From: Metabacillus arenae
Lineage (GTDB): Bacteria > Bacillota > Bacilli > Bacillales > Bacillaceae
DNA length: 64,000 nucleotides
NCBI RefSeq assembly: GCF_014773385.1
Contig: NZ_JACXAI010000005.1
Location: 1-64,000 of the forward strand
Direction of reading: 5' to 3'
Shown here: positions 21,490 to 30,754 of the stretch, piece by piece
Position numbering within the stretch: the stretch's first letter is position 1
Layout of the letters: each line of letters begins with the position of its first letter
Position numbers and translations under genes: made by a program
The notes under the pieces: generated by a model
The model's database searches: none
Told to the model about the DNA's origin: nothing
What the model saw: the letters and a program-made list of their open reading frames with translations, nothing else

Positions 21490-22110
21490 TTACGAAATAA
21501 TCCCTCGTAAAATCAGCTTTGTTTGCCATTCAATATACTCATCGATTGTATATTGCTTTTGCAATACCCATCTTCTAAATCCCCACATTTGCCCTTGAAC
21601 AATAATGTTATGTGCTAGTAAATTTTTTTCTTGTTCATTTAACTGCAGTTCCCCTTTATCAATACAGCTTTCAATAACACGCTCAAACATGCTTGCCATT
21701 TCGTTCTCTTTTTGCAAAACATATGGCAAAGCTTCCTTAGAAAGGGACTTTGCCTCTTGATACATGACAAGCACTTCATCCTGCATGTCATTAACAACCC
21801 GAAAATAATTGCTGATCGCAAGCTTCAAGCTTTCGATTGTTCCTTGCTTTATATCTATGTTTTTTTCCAACCGCTCTCTAACCTCATCGTAGATTGTGTC
21901 ACAGACAAGGTATAATACATCTTCCTTTTGTCTGATATATTCATATAATGTTCCAATGCTAAAGCCTGATGCCTTTGCGATTTCCCGAGTTGTTGAGCGA
22001 TGAAATCCCTTTTCTTTAAAAAGGGTAACGGCCCCTTTGATCATTTGGTCTCGACGCATTTTTACTAAACGCTCATCCTTTACAGAGGCAGGCACTTCTC
22101 GTCTGGTCAT
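21490..22110 (-). CDS. TetR family transcriptional regulator of the acyl-CoA cluster
   Basis: 206 residues with an N-terminal TetR helix-turn-helix (TTREIAKASGFSIGTLYEYI at about 40-60) and a helical ligand domain. It is embedded between acyl-CoA dehydrogenase and icmF with gaps of 13 and 26 bases, so it is co-transcribed with the genes it probably controls. Two matching 18-bp palindromes ahead of the two cluster promoters (26598-26615 and 29037-29054) are plausible operators. The ligand is probably an acyl-CoA (inference). It is distinct from FadR/YsiA, though the site resembles the FadR box. Confidence 0.88.
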   Translation of the reverse strand: MTRREVPASVKDERLVKMRRDQMIKGAVTLFKEKGFHRSTTREIAKASGFSIGTLYEYIRQKEDVLYLVCDTIYDEVRERLEKNIDIKQGTIESLKLAISNYFRVVNDMQDEVLVMYQEAKSLSKEALPYVLQKENEMASMFERVIESCIDKGELQLNEQEKNLLAHNIIVQGQMWGFRRWVLQKQYTIDEYIEWQTKLILRGIIS

Positions 22111-22123
22111 ATGTTTTCACCCT

Positions 22124-23263
22124 TCACTTCGTCAGCATTCTTGAGATAACTAGCCTTTGAATCTCTTGAGTACCTTCGTAGATTTGCGTTATTTTTGCGT
22201 CGCGCATGTATCGTTCAACCGGGTAATCCTTTGTATAACCGTATCCTCCAAATACTTGGACAGCCTCTGTTGTTACCTTCATCGCGGTATCTCCTGCAAA
22301 AAGCTTTGACATGGCCGATTCTTTTCCATAAGACACTCCTTCTGATTCAAGCCAGGCAGCCTGATAGGTTAAAAGACGGGAAGCCTCTATACTTGTTGCC
22401 ATATCTGCCAGCTTAAAACTTATCCCTTGCTGCGTAGCAATCGGTTTGCCAAATTGAACCCGCTCTTTTGCATAGGCAACGGAAGCATCCAAAGCACCTT
22501 GAGCAATTCCAACAGCCTGAGCCGCAATCCCGTTACGACCTCCGTCCAGTGTCATCATTGCAACCTTAAAGCCTTCTCCTTCCTTACCAAGCAAATTCTC
22601 CTTTGGAACGATACAATCTTCAAAAATAATTTCAGTTGTTGGTGATGATCGAATTCCCAGTTTGCTTTCCTTTTTCCCTACTGAAAACCCAGAAAAGTCT
22701 TTTTCTATTATGAATGCACTTGTTCCGTGATGCTTGTCTTCTGGGTTTGTTAGGGCAAAAACAATATATATATCTGCATACCCGCCATTTGTGATAAAAA
22801 TTTTCGTACCATTTAGAACATAATGATCCCCATTAAGGCGTGCTGATGTCCTCATCCCGCCTGCATCTGACCCTGAACCAGGCTCTGTTAACCCGTATGC
22901 CCCAATTTTCTTCCCTTGAGCCATTGGTTTTAAATATTTTTGTTTTTGCTCCTCGGTTCCAAATTTAAAGACAGGCCAGCCGGCCAGCGATGTGTGAGCT
23001 GAAAGAGTTACACCCGTTGATGCACATACTCTTGAAAGCTCTTCAACTGCAATTACATAGGCTAAGTAATCACTCCCAATTCCTCCGTATTTCTCTGGCC
23101 ATGGAATGCCTGCCAAGCCTAGACCTGCCATTTTATCGAAAATTTCACGATCAAACCGCTCTTCTTCATCACGTTCTGCAGCACTTGGCTCTACCTCGTT
23201 TTTAGCAAAATCACGAACCATTTTTCGAATCATTTCATGTTCTTCCGATAATTTAAAAAACAT
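22124..23263 (-). CDS. Acyl-CoA dehydrogenase (distal paralogue)
   Basis: FAD-dependent alpha,beta-dehydrogenation of a short or branched acyl-CoA, passing electrons to ETF. The 379 residues carry the family motifs [16 protein letters not shown] and a C-terminal EIQRLVISR with the catalytic Glu region IYEGTQE. It is closely related to the preceding gene in the operon; both are full length, suggesting different chain specificities such as isobutyryl and butyryl. B. subtilis has a single acdA at this place. Confidence 0.92.
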   Translation of the reverse strand: MFFKLSEEHEMIRKMVRDFAKNEVEPSAAERDEEERFDREIFDKMAGLGLAGIPWPEKYGGIGSDYLAYVIAVEELSRVCASTGVTLSAHTSLAGWPVFKFGTEEQKQKYLKPMAQGKKIGAYGLTEPGSGSDAGGMRTSARLNGDHYVLNGTKIFITNGGYADIYIVFALTNPEDKHHGTSAFIIEKDFSGFSVGKKESKLGIRSSPTTEIIFEDCIVPKENLLGKEGEGFKVAMMTLDGGRNGIAAQAVGIAQGALDASVAYAKERVQFGKPIATQQGISFKLADMATSIEASRLLTYQAAWLESEGVSYGKESAMSKLFAGDTAMKVTTEAVQVFGGYGYTKDYPVERYMRDAKITQIYEGTQEIQRLVISRMLTK

Positions 23264-23314
23264 TTTCTCATCCCCTTAAAAGCCTTTGAATTCACCCTAC
23301 CCTGCATTCATGAC

Positions 23315-24451
23315 CTATTTCATTAAAAATTTACTGATTACAATTCGTTGTATCTCGCTTGTACCTTCATAGATTTCACATACCTTTGCATCTCTGAAAA
23401 AACGCTCGACAGGGAAATCCTTTGTGTATCCATATCCGCCAAATATTTGAATAGCTTCCGTCGAAACTTCCATTGCCGTTTTTGAAGCAAACAATTTTGC
23501 CATAGACGCTTGCTTTCCGCATGGATGATTATTTTCTTTGAGATAAGCTGCTTGATAGGTTAGCAGTTCGGCCGCTTCAACAGCTGTTCCCATGTCTGCA
23601 AGCTTAAAGCCAATGCCTTGCTGAGCTGCGATCGGTTTACCAAATTGGATACGTTCTTTTGCATAGGAGACGGCATGTTCAAAAGCTGCTTGGGCAATTC
23701 CAAGTGCCTGTGCCGCAATTCCGATCCGACCAATATTTAAGATGGCCAATGCAATTTTAAAGCCTTCTCCCTCTTGACCGAGTAGATTTTCTGCTGGAAC
23801 CTGAGCATCTTCAAAAGTGAGCTGTACCGTTCGTGATCCATTTAACCCCATTTTGTGCTCGTCTTTTCCAATTACTAATCCAGGAGTTTCTTTTTCAACA
23901 ATAAAAGCTGTGACTCCTTTTCTTCCTGCCTCTAGACTAGTAGAAGCAAACACGATATAGGTATCAGCTTCCCCGCCATTTGTAATGAACACCTTTGTTC
24001 CATTAAGGATATAATCGGTTCCTTTTTTTACTGCCCTTGTTTTTAAATTTCCTGCATCTGAACCAGCCCCAGGCTCTGTCAGGCAAAATGCCCCAAGATA
24101 TTCTCCTGAAGAAAGCTTTGGCAGGTAGGTTTGTTTTTGCGTTTCTGTCCCAAAATAAAGAATTGGGTTTGTTCCAACAGACGTATGCACAGATAAAATA
24201 ACGCCCATGGCTGCACTTACTTTTGACAGCTCATGTATTGCGATAATATAGGAGGTGAAATTCATTCCTGCTCCGCCATACTTTTCAGGTATAGGAATTC
24301 CCATCAAACCAACATTACCCATTTTCGATAGGATTTTTCTAGGAAACTCACCTTGCTCCATTTTTTCTATAAAAGGTTCGATTTCCGCTTTAGCAAAGTC
24401 TCGGACCATTTTCCGCAGCATCTTTTGTTCTTCTGTGAAACGTAAATTCAT
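23315..24451 (-). CDS. Acyl-CoA dehydrogenase (proximal paralogue)
   Basis: 378 residues. The substrate/FAD signature GAFCLTEPGAGSDAGN and the catalytic-base segment IYEGTSEIQR are intact. It is a paralogue of the next gene (22124-23263), similar end to end, evidently an old tandem duplication. Positioned after hbd with a 21-base gap in the same operon. Confidence 0.92.
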   Translation of the reverse strand: MNLRFTEEQKMLRKMVRDFAKAEIEPFIEKMEQGEFPRKILSKMGNVGLMGIPIPEKYGGAGMNFTSYIIAIHELSKVSAAMGVILSVHTSVGTNPILYFGTETQKQTYLPKLSSGEYLGAFCLTEPGAGSDAGNLKTRAVKKGTDYILNGTKVFITNGGEADTYIVFASTSLEAGRKGVTAFIVEKETPGLVIGKDEHKMGLNGSRTVQLTFEDAQVPAENLLGQEGEGFKIALAILNIGRIGIAAQALGIAQAAFEHAVSYAKERIQFGKPIAAQQGIGFKLADMGTAVEAAELLTYQAAYLKENNHPCGKQASMAKLFASKTAMEVSTEAIQIFGGYGYTKDFPVERFFRDAKVCEIYEGTSEIQRIVISKFLMK

Positions 24452-24472
24452 CGTTATCCCCCTTGCCTGACT

Positions 24473-25324
24473 TTATTCGTAGATGTAAAATCCCCTTCCT
24501 GACTTACGGCCTAACCAGCCTGCTTTTACATATTTTCGCAGCAAAGGACACGGACGATATTTGTTATCCCCAAACCCTTCATGCAGGGTTTCCATAATAT
24601 AAAGGCAAGTATCTAAGCCAATAAAGTCAGCAAGCGTAATCGGTCCCATCGGATGATTCATCCCAAGCTTCATCACTTCATCAACCGCTTCTGGAGCTGC
24701 AACACCCTCATAAACCGTATAAATCGCTTCATTGATCATCGGCATAAGAACACGATTTGAGACAAATCCAGGAAAATCATTGACTTCAACTGGCACTTTG
24801 CTAAGCTTCTTCGTCATATCTTCGATCACAGCATATGTTTCGTCTGTTGTCGCGAGCCCGCGAATGATTTCAACCAGCTTCATTACCGGAACTGGGTTCA
24901 TAAAATGCATCCCAATTACTTTTTCCGGGCGCTTCGTTGCTGCAGCAATTTCGGTAATTGGTAAAGAAGAGGTGTTAGAAGCGAGGATCGTATGCGGCTG
25001 TGTGAGCTCATCCAGTGAAGCAAATAAATTTGTCTTGATTTCTATTTTTTCAACAGCTGCTTCAATTACTAAATCTACTTCTTTTGCATTATCAAGATTG
25101 GTTGATTTGTTAATTCTCGTTAATACTTCTTGCTTTTCATCTTCCTGAAGACTTCCCTTACTTACTTGACGCTGAAGGTTTTTGGAAATGGTTCCTAAAC
25201 CGCGTTCTACAAACTCTTCCTTTAAATCATGCAGCATGACAGAATAGCCGGCCCCAGCACAAACTTGAGCAATCCCTGAGCCCATTTGCCCTGCCCCAAT
25301 AACCATGACACGTTTTACATCCAT
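24473..25324 (-). CDS. hbd: 3-hydroxybutyryl-CoA dehydrogenase
   Basis: NAD(P)-dependent oxidation of 3-hydroxybutyryl-CoA to acetoacetyl-CoA. The 283 residues have the Rossmann motif [11 protein letters not shown] right after the start, the catalytic region [13 protein letters not shown] with the active-site His, and [11 protein letters not shown] in the C-terminal dimerisation domain. The frame is open a further 28 codons into the thiolase gene, but AGGGGG before the ATG at 25324 and the family N-terminus favour this start. Similar to B. subtilis MmgB. Confidence 0.93.
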   Translation of the reverse strand: MDVKRVMVIGAGQMGSGIAQVCAGAGYSVMLHDLKEEFVERGLGTISKNLQRQVSKGSLQEDEKQEVLTRINKSTNLDNAKEVDLVIEAAVEKIEIKTNLFASLDELTQPHTILASNTSSLPITEIAAATKRPEKVIGMHFMNPVPVMKLVEIIRGLATTDETYAVIEDMTKKLSKVPVEVNDFPGFVSNRVLMPMINEAIYTVYEGVAAPEAVDEVMKLGMNHPMGPITLADFIGLDTCLYIMETLHEGFGDNKYRPCPLLRKYVKAGWLGRKSGRGFYIYE

Positions 25325-25362
25325 CCTATAAAACCCCCTTGGTTTGCTTGATAAGTTTCTCC

Positions 25363-26541
25363 CTAAACTTCCACCATGATAGCATCGCCTTGACCGCCGC
25401 CGCTGCATATTGCAGCAATCCCAATTCCGCCGCCTCGTCGTTTAAGCTCATAAATTAATGTGAGGATAATGCGTGCCCCGCTCGCTCCAATCGGATGACC
25501 TAGTGCAACCGCTCCTCCATTCACATTAACCTTTTCCGGATCTAATCCGGAGATTTGATTGCTTGCTAATGCCACCGCAGCAAAAGCCTCATTTATTTCA
25601 AATAGATGAATGTCGTCCGCCTTTTTCCCAGTTTTTTCGAGCAGCTGATTTATGACAACGCCTGGTGTTTTTGGAAAATCCTTTGCTTCTAGAGCAACCG
25701 CTGTATGACCTAGGATCGTTGCAAGCGGGATTCTTCCCTCTTTTTGAGCTCGCTTCTCGCTCATTAAAACGAGTGCGGCTGCTCCGTCATTAACACCTGG
25801 TGCATTCCCTGCAGTTATCGATCCGCCATGGTTAAAAACGGGATTAAGCTTGCTAAGTCTCTCAAGCGAGGTATCTTTTCGAGGCGCCTCGTCGCTTGAG
25901 ACACAAACCGGCTCTCCTTTTCTTTGAGGAACTTCAACTTCCACAATCTCCTCAGCAAGAATGCCCGATTCAATTGCAGAAACAGCACGCTGTTGGCTGC
26001 GCAGTGCCCACTTATCCTGCTCTTCTCTTGAAATCCCAAGCTCCTTAGCAACACCATTTCCATATGTCCCCATATGAACTCCTTCGAACGAGCAGGTTAG
26101 GCCATCATGAATCATTAAATCCTTAACAGCGCCATCCCCCATGCGGAGCCCCCATCTAGCTTTAGGCATGAGGTATGGAGCATTTGACATCGACTCCATT
26201 CCGCCGGCCACAATCACTTCTTCGTCCCCGGAACGTATGATCTGATCACCAAGCGTAACACTTCTCATCCCCGAAGCACACACTTTGTTAATCGTTTCCG
26301 TTTTTACGTTCCATGGAAGCCCAGCATAGCGGGCAGCCTGGCGTGAAGGAATTTGTCCCTGCCCTCCTTGAAGAACGCATCCTAAAAGAACCTCCTCGAC
26401 ATCCTCAGCTTGTACTTGCGCTCGAGCTAAAGCTTCTTTAACAGCAACTCCTCCTAACTGTGAGGCCGTAAGTGTACTAAGTGCTCCTCCAAATTTCCCA
26501 AAAGGTGTACGTGCTCCTTCTAAAATAACCGTTTTCCCCAT
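25363..26541 (-). CDS. Acetyl-CoA C-acetyltransferase (thiolase)
   Basis: Thiolytic cleavage of acetoacetyl-CoA (or other 3-ketoacyl-CoA), closing the beta-oxidation-like route. The 392 residues contain nucleophile Cys88 ([10 protein letters not shown]), the catalytic His in [14 protein letters not shown] and the C-terminal CSGGGQG cysteine. Similar to MmgA/AtoB. First gene of the second part of the cluster; a candidate operator lies about 60-80 bases upstream and AAAGGAG precedes the ATG. Confidence 0.94.
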   Translation of the reverse strand: MGKTVILEGARTPFGKFGGALSTLTASQLGGVAVKEALARAQVQAEDVEEVLLGCVLQGGQGQIPSRQAARYAGLPWNVKTETINKVCASGMRSVTLGDQIIRSGDEEVIVAGGMESMSNAPYLMPKARWGLRMGDGAVKDLMIHDGLTCSFEGVHMGTYGNGVAKELGISREEQDKWALRSQQRAVSAIESGILAEEIVEVEVPQRKGEPVCVSSDEAPRKDTSLERLSKLNPVFNHGGSITAGNAPGVNDGAAALVLMSEKRAQKEGRIPLATILGHTAVALEAKDFPKTPGVVINQLLEKTGKKADDIHLFEINEAFAAVALASNQISGLDPEKVNVNGGAVALGHPIGASGARIILTLIYELKRRGGGIGIAAICSGGGQGDAIMVEV

Positions 26542-26597
26542 ACTTCCATCTCCTTTTTTAAATATACTCTTTAATTCAGTAAGCGGTTACAACAAGA

Positions 26598-26615
26598 TGA
26601 CTGAACGCTCGCTCA
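26598..26615. promoter_or_regulatory. Operator-like palindrome upstream of thiolase
   Basis: TGACTGAACGCTCGCTCA, whose reverse complement TGAGCGAGCGTTCAGTCA matches the fadF operator at 29037-29054 in 15 of 18 positions. Half-sites follow TGANYGA with a four-base centre. A clean sigma-A pair next to it is not obvious. Confidence 0.65.
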
Positions 26616-26666
26616 GGCACTGATCCGAAAGAAAAGGCAGAATATATTCCGCCATTGGAGTGTGTT

Positions 26667-26693
26667 AAAGAAGGTGTAAAGAGACACCTTCTT
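26667..26693 (-). terminator. Possible fadF terminator
   Basis: AAGAAGGTGT and ACACCTTCTT form a 10-bp perfect stem with a short loop; the T-run is only the TTCTTT of the stem itself. It lies between fadF and the thiolase. Confidence 0.5.
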
Positions 26694-26818
26694 CGTAGAA
26701 CTGATTCTTTGAGCTTACAATCTTAATTTGTGGTATTGGTTCTTCCTGAGCTTTTCACTGTTCCATTTGCAAACTAAGCGGTCTTCATAGGCAATAAGAC
26801 ATTATTAGTTTTTTTACC

Positions 26819-28933
26819 CTATGAAACTAGCTTTTTCTTGTCGTCACCAAAGACAGCTTTTTCTAGCAGTTCGGCTACATCATACGCAGCCACCTGTTCT
26901 TCCACTTCCTTCGCTTTAGTCCCATCACTTAGCATTGTCAAGCAGTATGGGCATCCAGAGCTAATCACAGATGGGCTGACAGATAATGCTTGTTCGGTTC
27001 TTGCCACATTGATTCTTGAACCTGAATCCTCTTCCATCCACATTAAACCTCCGCCTGCTCCACAGCACATTCCATTTTCACGGCTGCGCTCCATTTCAAC
27101 AAGCTTTACGCCGGGAATGGCTTTTAAAATTTCCCGCGGCGGCTCGTATACCTCATTGTACCTTCCCAAATAACATGAATCATGGAAGGTGATTGTTTCA
27201 TTTACTGAGTGGCTCGGCTTTAATTTGCCTTCTTTTACAAGTGCAGCAAGCAGCTCTGTATGATGGAGCACCTCTGCTTTTAAACCAAAGTCAGGGTATT
27301 CGTTTTTGAAAATATTGTATGCATGCGGATCAATCGTAACAATTTTTTTAATGTCATTCTTTGCAAACTCATCGATATTTTTTGCTGCAAGCTCTTGGAA
27401 CAGAAATTCATTGCCTAATCGGCGCGGCGTGTCGCCTGAGTTCTTTTCTTTATTGCCTAGAATAGCAAACTTGACGCCGGCCTCATTTAACAGCTTGGCA
27501 AATGCCAATGCAATTTTTTGGCTTCGGTTGTCATAGGACCCCATTGAACCTACCCAGAATAAATACTCAAATTCCTCACCAGCTTTGTTCATTTCCTTTA
27601 CAGTTGGAATATGGACATCCTCACGTGCCCCGCGCCAGCTCTCACGCTCTTTCCGGTTTAATCCCCAAGGATTTCCTTGACGCTCGATGCTCGTCATTGC
27701 GCGCTGGGCTTCTGAGTCCATTTTCCCTTCTGTCAAAACAAGATAGCGGCGCATATCAATAATTTTATCGACATGCTCATTCATTACAGGACATTGATCC
27801 TCACAGTTTCGGCAAGTTGTGCAAGCCCAGATTTCTTCTTCTGTAATGATTTCCCCAATCATGGTTGGACTGTATTCCATTGTAGCGGCAGATTCCTCTG
27901 CCCCTTTGCCCGCAGCAGCTATAGCCAGTTGATTTCCTTTTGTATTCGAAAAGGCTGCTGCAGGGACCCACGGCTGCTTTGACGTTACAACTGCGCCTGT
28001 ATTTGTTAAATGATCACGCAGTCTTAGAATTAAATCCATTGGTGACAGCATTTTACCAGTGCCAGTCGCCGGACACATATTTGTACAGCGGCCGCATTCT
28101 ACACAAGCATAGAGATCAATAAGCTGGGTTTGCTTAAAATCTTCAATTTGCCCTACCCCAAACGTTTCTTGGGACTCATCTTCGAAATCGATCTTTTCAA
28201 GCTTCCCTGGGCTTGACAGACGGTTAAAAAACACATTGGCTGGCCCTGCAATCAAGTGAGCATGCTTTGATTGTGGAACATATACTAAAAAAGTAAGTAA
28301 GATCAATAAATGGATCCACCATGAAATATAGAAAATGACAATAGCTCCAGTCTCACCTGCAAAACCAAGTAAAAATGCAAGCGATGAGGCAATCGGTTCT
28401 GTCCATGTCAGCTCATGATGATGCCAAATAAGGTTCATTGCGTTGCCCAGCAGGACGGACAACATAAGCCCGCCAATGAAAATCAAGACAAGTCCAGACT
28501 TTAAGCCCCTTTTGAGACGGACAAGCTTTTCAATGTACCTTCTAAAAAACGCCCAAACTACTGCAATTAAAATCACAAACGTCACAATTTCCTGAAAAAA
28601 TGTGAAGCCAGGATATAATGGTCCTAAAGGTAAATGTGTTTCAGGAATCAGTCCTTTGATAATAAAGTCAATAGCTCCGAACTGAACAAGAATAAACCCA
28701 TAGAAAAACATGACATGGATAATCCCGCTCTTTTTATCCTTTAACAACTTCTTTTGCCCAAACACATTTACCCAAATTTTCTTTAGTCTTTCTTTTAGCC
28801 GTTTATCAAATTCCACCTTCTTGCCAAGCTGAATATACGCAATTCTTGTTCGAATCAGATAGATAAACAGATAGATTGCGTAAGCGGTTACAAATAAGAA
28901 CGCAATGAAATTGATCAACAGTAATACATCCAT
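26819..28933 (-). CDS. fadF: FadF-type iron-sulfur reductase (electron transfer from acyl-CoA dehydrogenases)
   Basis: Membrane iron-sulfur protein related to heterodisulfide reductase and thought to pass ETF electrons to the quinone pool. The 704-residue product has N-terminal membrane helices (about residues 5-270), two 4Fe-4S clusters (CVECGRCTNMCP and CTTCRNCEDQCP) and C-terminal CCG domains (CCGAGGG, SGCPYC). The open frame extends 38 codons further up, but ATG 28933 follows GGGGGAG and gives the B. subtilis length. In B. subtilis fadF is in the FadR regulon. Confidence 0.93.
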   Translation of the reverse strand: MDVLLLINFIAFLFVTAYAIYLFIYLIRTRIAYIQLGKKVEFDKRLKERLKKIWVNVFGQKKLLKDKKSGIIHVMFFYGFILVQFGAIDFIIKGLIPETHLPLGPLYPGFTFFQEIVTFVILIAVVWAFFRRYIEKLVRLKRGLKSGLVLIFIGGLMLSVLLGNAMNLIWHHHELTWTEPIASSLAFLLGFAGETGAIVIFYISWWIHLLILLTFLVYVPQSKHAHLIAGPANVFFNRLSSPGKLEKIDFEDESQETFGVGQIEDFKQTQLIDLYACVECGRCTNMCPATGTGKMLSPMDLILRLRDHLTNTGAVVTSKQPWVPAAAFSNTKGNQLAIAAAGKGAEESAATMEYSPTMIGEIITEEEIWACTTCRNCEDQCPVMNEHVDKIIDMRRYLVLTEGKMDSEAQRAMTSIERQGNPWGLNRKERESWRGAREDVHIPTVKEMNKAGEEFEYLFWVGSMGSYDNRSQKIALAFAKLLNEAGVKFAILGNKEKNSGDTPRRLGNEFLFQELAAKNIDEFAKNDIKKIVTIDPHAYNIFKNEYPDFGLKAEVLHHTELLAALVKEGKLKPSHSVNETITFHDSCYLGRYNEVYEPPREILKAIPGVKLVEMERSRENGMCCGAGGGLMWMEEDSGSRINVARTEQALSVSPSVISSGCPYCLTMLSDGTKAKEVEEQVAAYDVAELLEKAVFGDDKKKLVS

Positions 28934-29026
28934 TACAGCTCCCCCATTCCACAGATAAAAAATCTCTCCCCTTTGTCCCCGAAAATTAATAATGGAACTA
29001 CTTTTCTGACTTTTATCCCTACTTTC

Positions 29027-29055
29027 ATCATAATTATGAATGAGCATTCAGTCAA
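29027..29055 (-). promoter_or_regulatory. Sigma-A promoter of fadF
   Basis: Minus-strand TTGACT (29050-29055), 17 bases, TATGAT (29027-29032). The spacer and -35 are covered by an 18-bp palindrome, so a repressor bound there would exclude polymerase. Confidence 0.85.
29037..29054. promoter_or_regulatory. Operator overlapping the fadF promoter
   Basis: TGAATGAGCATTCAGTCA, an imperfect palindrome (TGAATGA-4 nt-TCAGTCA). It agrees with the B. subtilis FadR box (TGAATGAMTANTCATTCA) at 15 of 18 positions by my count. The same pattern recurs at 26598-26615. Regulator: the operon's own TetR or a FadR orthologue outside the window; sequence alone cannot decide. Confidence 0.75.
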
Positions 29056-29137
29056 TGTTTTTCCTTCAATCAATTTTGATAATTTTTGCAGATTACGTAA
29101 ATTCTATAATACGGACATTTTGAAGAGAGGTTTTATT

Positions 29138-30343
29138 ATGACACTCATTTTGGCAGGGTTATTTGTTTTGCTGCCCCTATTAATTTGGTTAAGAATTGAT
29201 TACACCTTAGGACGTAAAGAGCATTTAAAAACCATCCCTAAAAAAAGCTTTTCAATGATGAAAACAGGCGAAATTGATTTGCTTATAAATGGGAAGGATT
29301 TTTATGACCAGTTTTATCAAGATGTTTCTAACAGCACTTCTTCTATTCATATTCTCTTTTATATCATCAGGGATGATGCAATTAGTCATGAGTTATTTTT
29401 GTTATTGGAAAGGAAAGCGAAGGAAGGCATTGAAGTCAGGTTAATGGTTGATTTTATTGGCGCCTCGAAAATGAAGAAGAAGTCGATTCAAATGCTTAGA
29501 GACGCTGGAGTTCAATTTGCTTACTCACATAAACCGAGGTTCCCTTTTATTTTCTATACACTTCAAGCCCGTAATCATCGAAAAATAACTGTTATTGACG
29601 GAAAAATTGGCTATTTAGGCGGTTTTAATATTGGGGAAGAATACTTAGGAAACGATGCGAAAATGGGCTTTTGGCGTGATTATCATTTGAAAATAAGCGG
29701 CCAAGGCGTGAAGGATCTCCAATCTCAATTTTTTCTTGATTGGGAGAAAGCCTCAAAAGAGAAGGTAGAGAAAAAGCCTCTTTATTTCCCCTTGCTGGAA
29801 GAGGGCTCAATCCCAATGAATTTCTTGTCTTCATATGGCCGTGACTTAGAAGAGCATTTTATTGAATTCATTCAAAAGGCAAATAGAGAACTGTTTATCT
29901 GCACCCCTTATTTTATTCCCGGAAAGCCGCTGCAAAAAGAGCTGATTAAAGCAGCACAGCGGGGGGTAAAGATAAAAATCATGGTACCCTCGCGAAAGGA
30001 TCATCCTTTTGTAACAGAAGCCGCATTTCCCTACTATGGTCCTTTACTTGCAGCAGGCTGTGAAATTTACCGTTTTTATTACGGATTTTATCATGTGAAA
30101 ACGATTATTGTTGATGATCAACTTTGCGACATCGGGACAGCAAATTTTGACAAGCGAAGCCTATTTTTAAACGATGAAATAAATTGCCTGATTTATAGTA
30201 AATCTTTTATATCGGCAGTTAAACAAACAGTCCTTGATGATATGAAGGATTCTGAGCAGTTAACCATGGAGTTTTATGAAAACAGGCCTATTAGCCAGAG
30301 GGCAAAAGAAAAGTTCGCCACTGCTATTTCCCATTTTTTATAG
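29138..30343 (+). CDS. ywjE: Cardiolipin synthase-like phospholipase D family protein (YwjE)
   Basis: Membrane enzyme expected to condense phosphatidylglycerol molecules into cardiolipin. One N-terminal membrane helix (about 1-20) and two HKD catalytic motifs: NHRKITVIDGKIG and HVKTIIVDDQ, each with the HxKx4D spacing. The frame is open upstream to 28973, overlapping the fadF promoter. GAGAGG seven bases before the ATG at 29138 and the resulting 401 residues, close to B. subtilis YwjE, decide the start. Divergent from fadF. Confidence 0.92.
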   Translation: MTLILAGLFVLLPLLIWLRIDYTLGRKEHLKTIPKKSFSMMKTGEIDLLINGKDFYDQFYQDVSNSTSSIHILFYIIRDDAISHELFLLLERKAKEGIEVRLMVDFIGASKMKKKSIQMLRDAGVQFAYSHKPRFPFIFYTLQARNHRKITVIDGKIGYLGGFNIGEEYLGNDAKMGFWRDYHLKISGQGVKDLQSQFFLDWEKASKEKVEKKPLYFPLLEEGSIPMNFLSSYGRDLEEHFIEFIQKANRELFICTPYFIPGKPLQKELIKAAQRGVKIKIMVPSRKDHPFVTEAAFPYYGPLLAAGCEIYRFYYGFYHVKTIIVDDQLCDIGTANFDKRSLFLNDEINCLIYSKSFISAVKQTVLDDMKDSEQLTMEFYENRPISQRAKEKFATAISHFL

Positions 30344-30399
30344 GACGAATAACATCATGATTCGATTTGGTTAAGAGCCATCAGCCAAATCTGCGGTGC

Positions 30400-30477
30400 C
30401 ATCTTCGGTGCCAGGCACCGAAGATGAAATGTGGTGCCTGGCACCGTATTTCATTTTTGGTGCCTGGCACCTTTTTT
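30400..30477 (+). repeat. Cluster of three GGTGCCTGGCACC palindromes
   Basis: Copies at 30407-30419, 30433-30445 and 30459-30471, the first with A and the others with T at the centre. The palindromes extend outward (CATCTTC/GAAGATG around copy 1, ATGAAAT/ATTTCAT around copy 2). The last copy is followed by TTTTTT and can terminate ywjE transcription. Confidence 0.92.
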
Positions 30478-30544
30478 GAGGTATCCATGTACCAAATTCA
30501 TAGTTGACTTTATAGCTATTTTAAATGTAAAATAAAAGTAATTA

Positions 30545-30686
30545 AAGACGTCATCTATTCCTAAAGGGGAGTAGCTCTTGCAGAAGAGTCGTCATTCCAG
30601 GAGATTTTCCTCGGCTTTTCTGACAACGATTTTGTTGTTAGCGAGACCTTTACCATCATTTTGTCGTGGTAAGGTCTCTTTTATAT
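30545..30686 (+). ncRNA. yybP-ykoY (Mn2+) riboswitch with expression-platform terminator
   Basis: CTAAAGGGGAGTAGCTC at about 30561 is the hallmark 5' segment of the yybP-ykoY aptamer. GTCGTCATTCC and the 3' core GTTAGCGAGACCTTTACC follow in the right order. The core's GAGACCTTTACC then pairs with GGTAAGGTCTC (30667-30678) to form a terminator before TTTTATATT, the usual mutually exclusive platform. These riboswitches sense Mn2+ and usually turn expression on. Confidence 0.88.
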
Positions 30687-30693
30687 TGCACGG

Positions 30694-30729
30694 AGACTCT
30701 ATCAGGCAACAATGATAGCGTCTTTTTTA
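30694..30729 (+). terminator. Second terminator after the Mn2+ riboswitch
   Basis: AGACTCTATCA pairs with TGATAGCGTCT (10 of 11 bases) around a short loop and runs into TTTTTT. It stands only about 26 bases before the lipoprotein start codon, so read-through from the riboswitch must pass it too. Confidence 0.85.
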
Positions 30730-30754
30730 TGAAAATTTAATGAGGAGTGAAGTA

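Noticed and set aside
28973-29137. 55-codon N-terminal extension of ywjE
   Set aside because: It runs through the fadF promoter and operator; GAGAGG and homologue length support the start at 29138.
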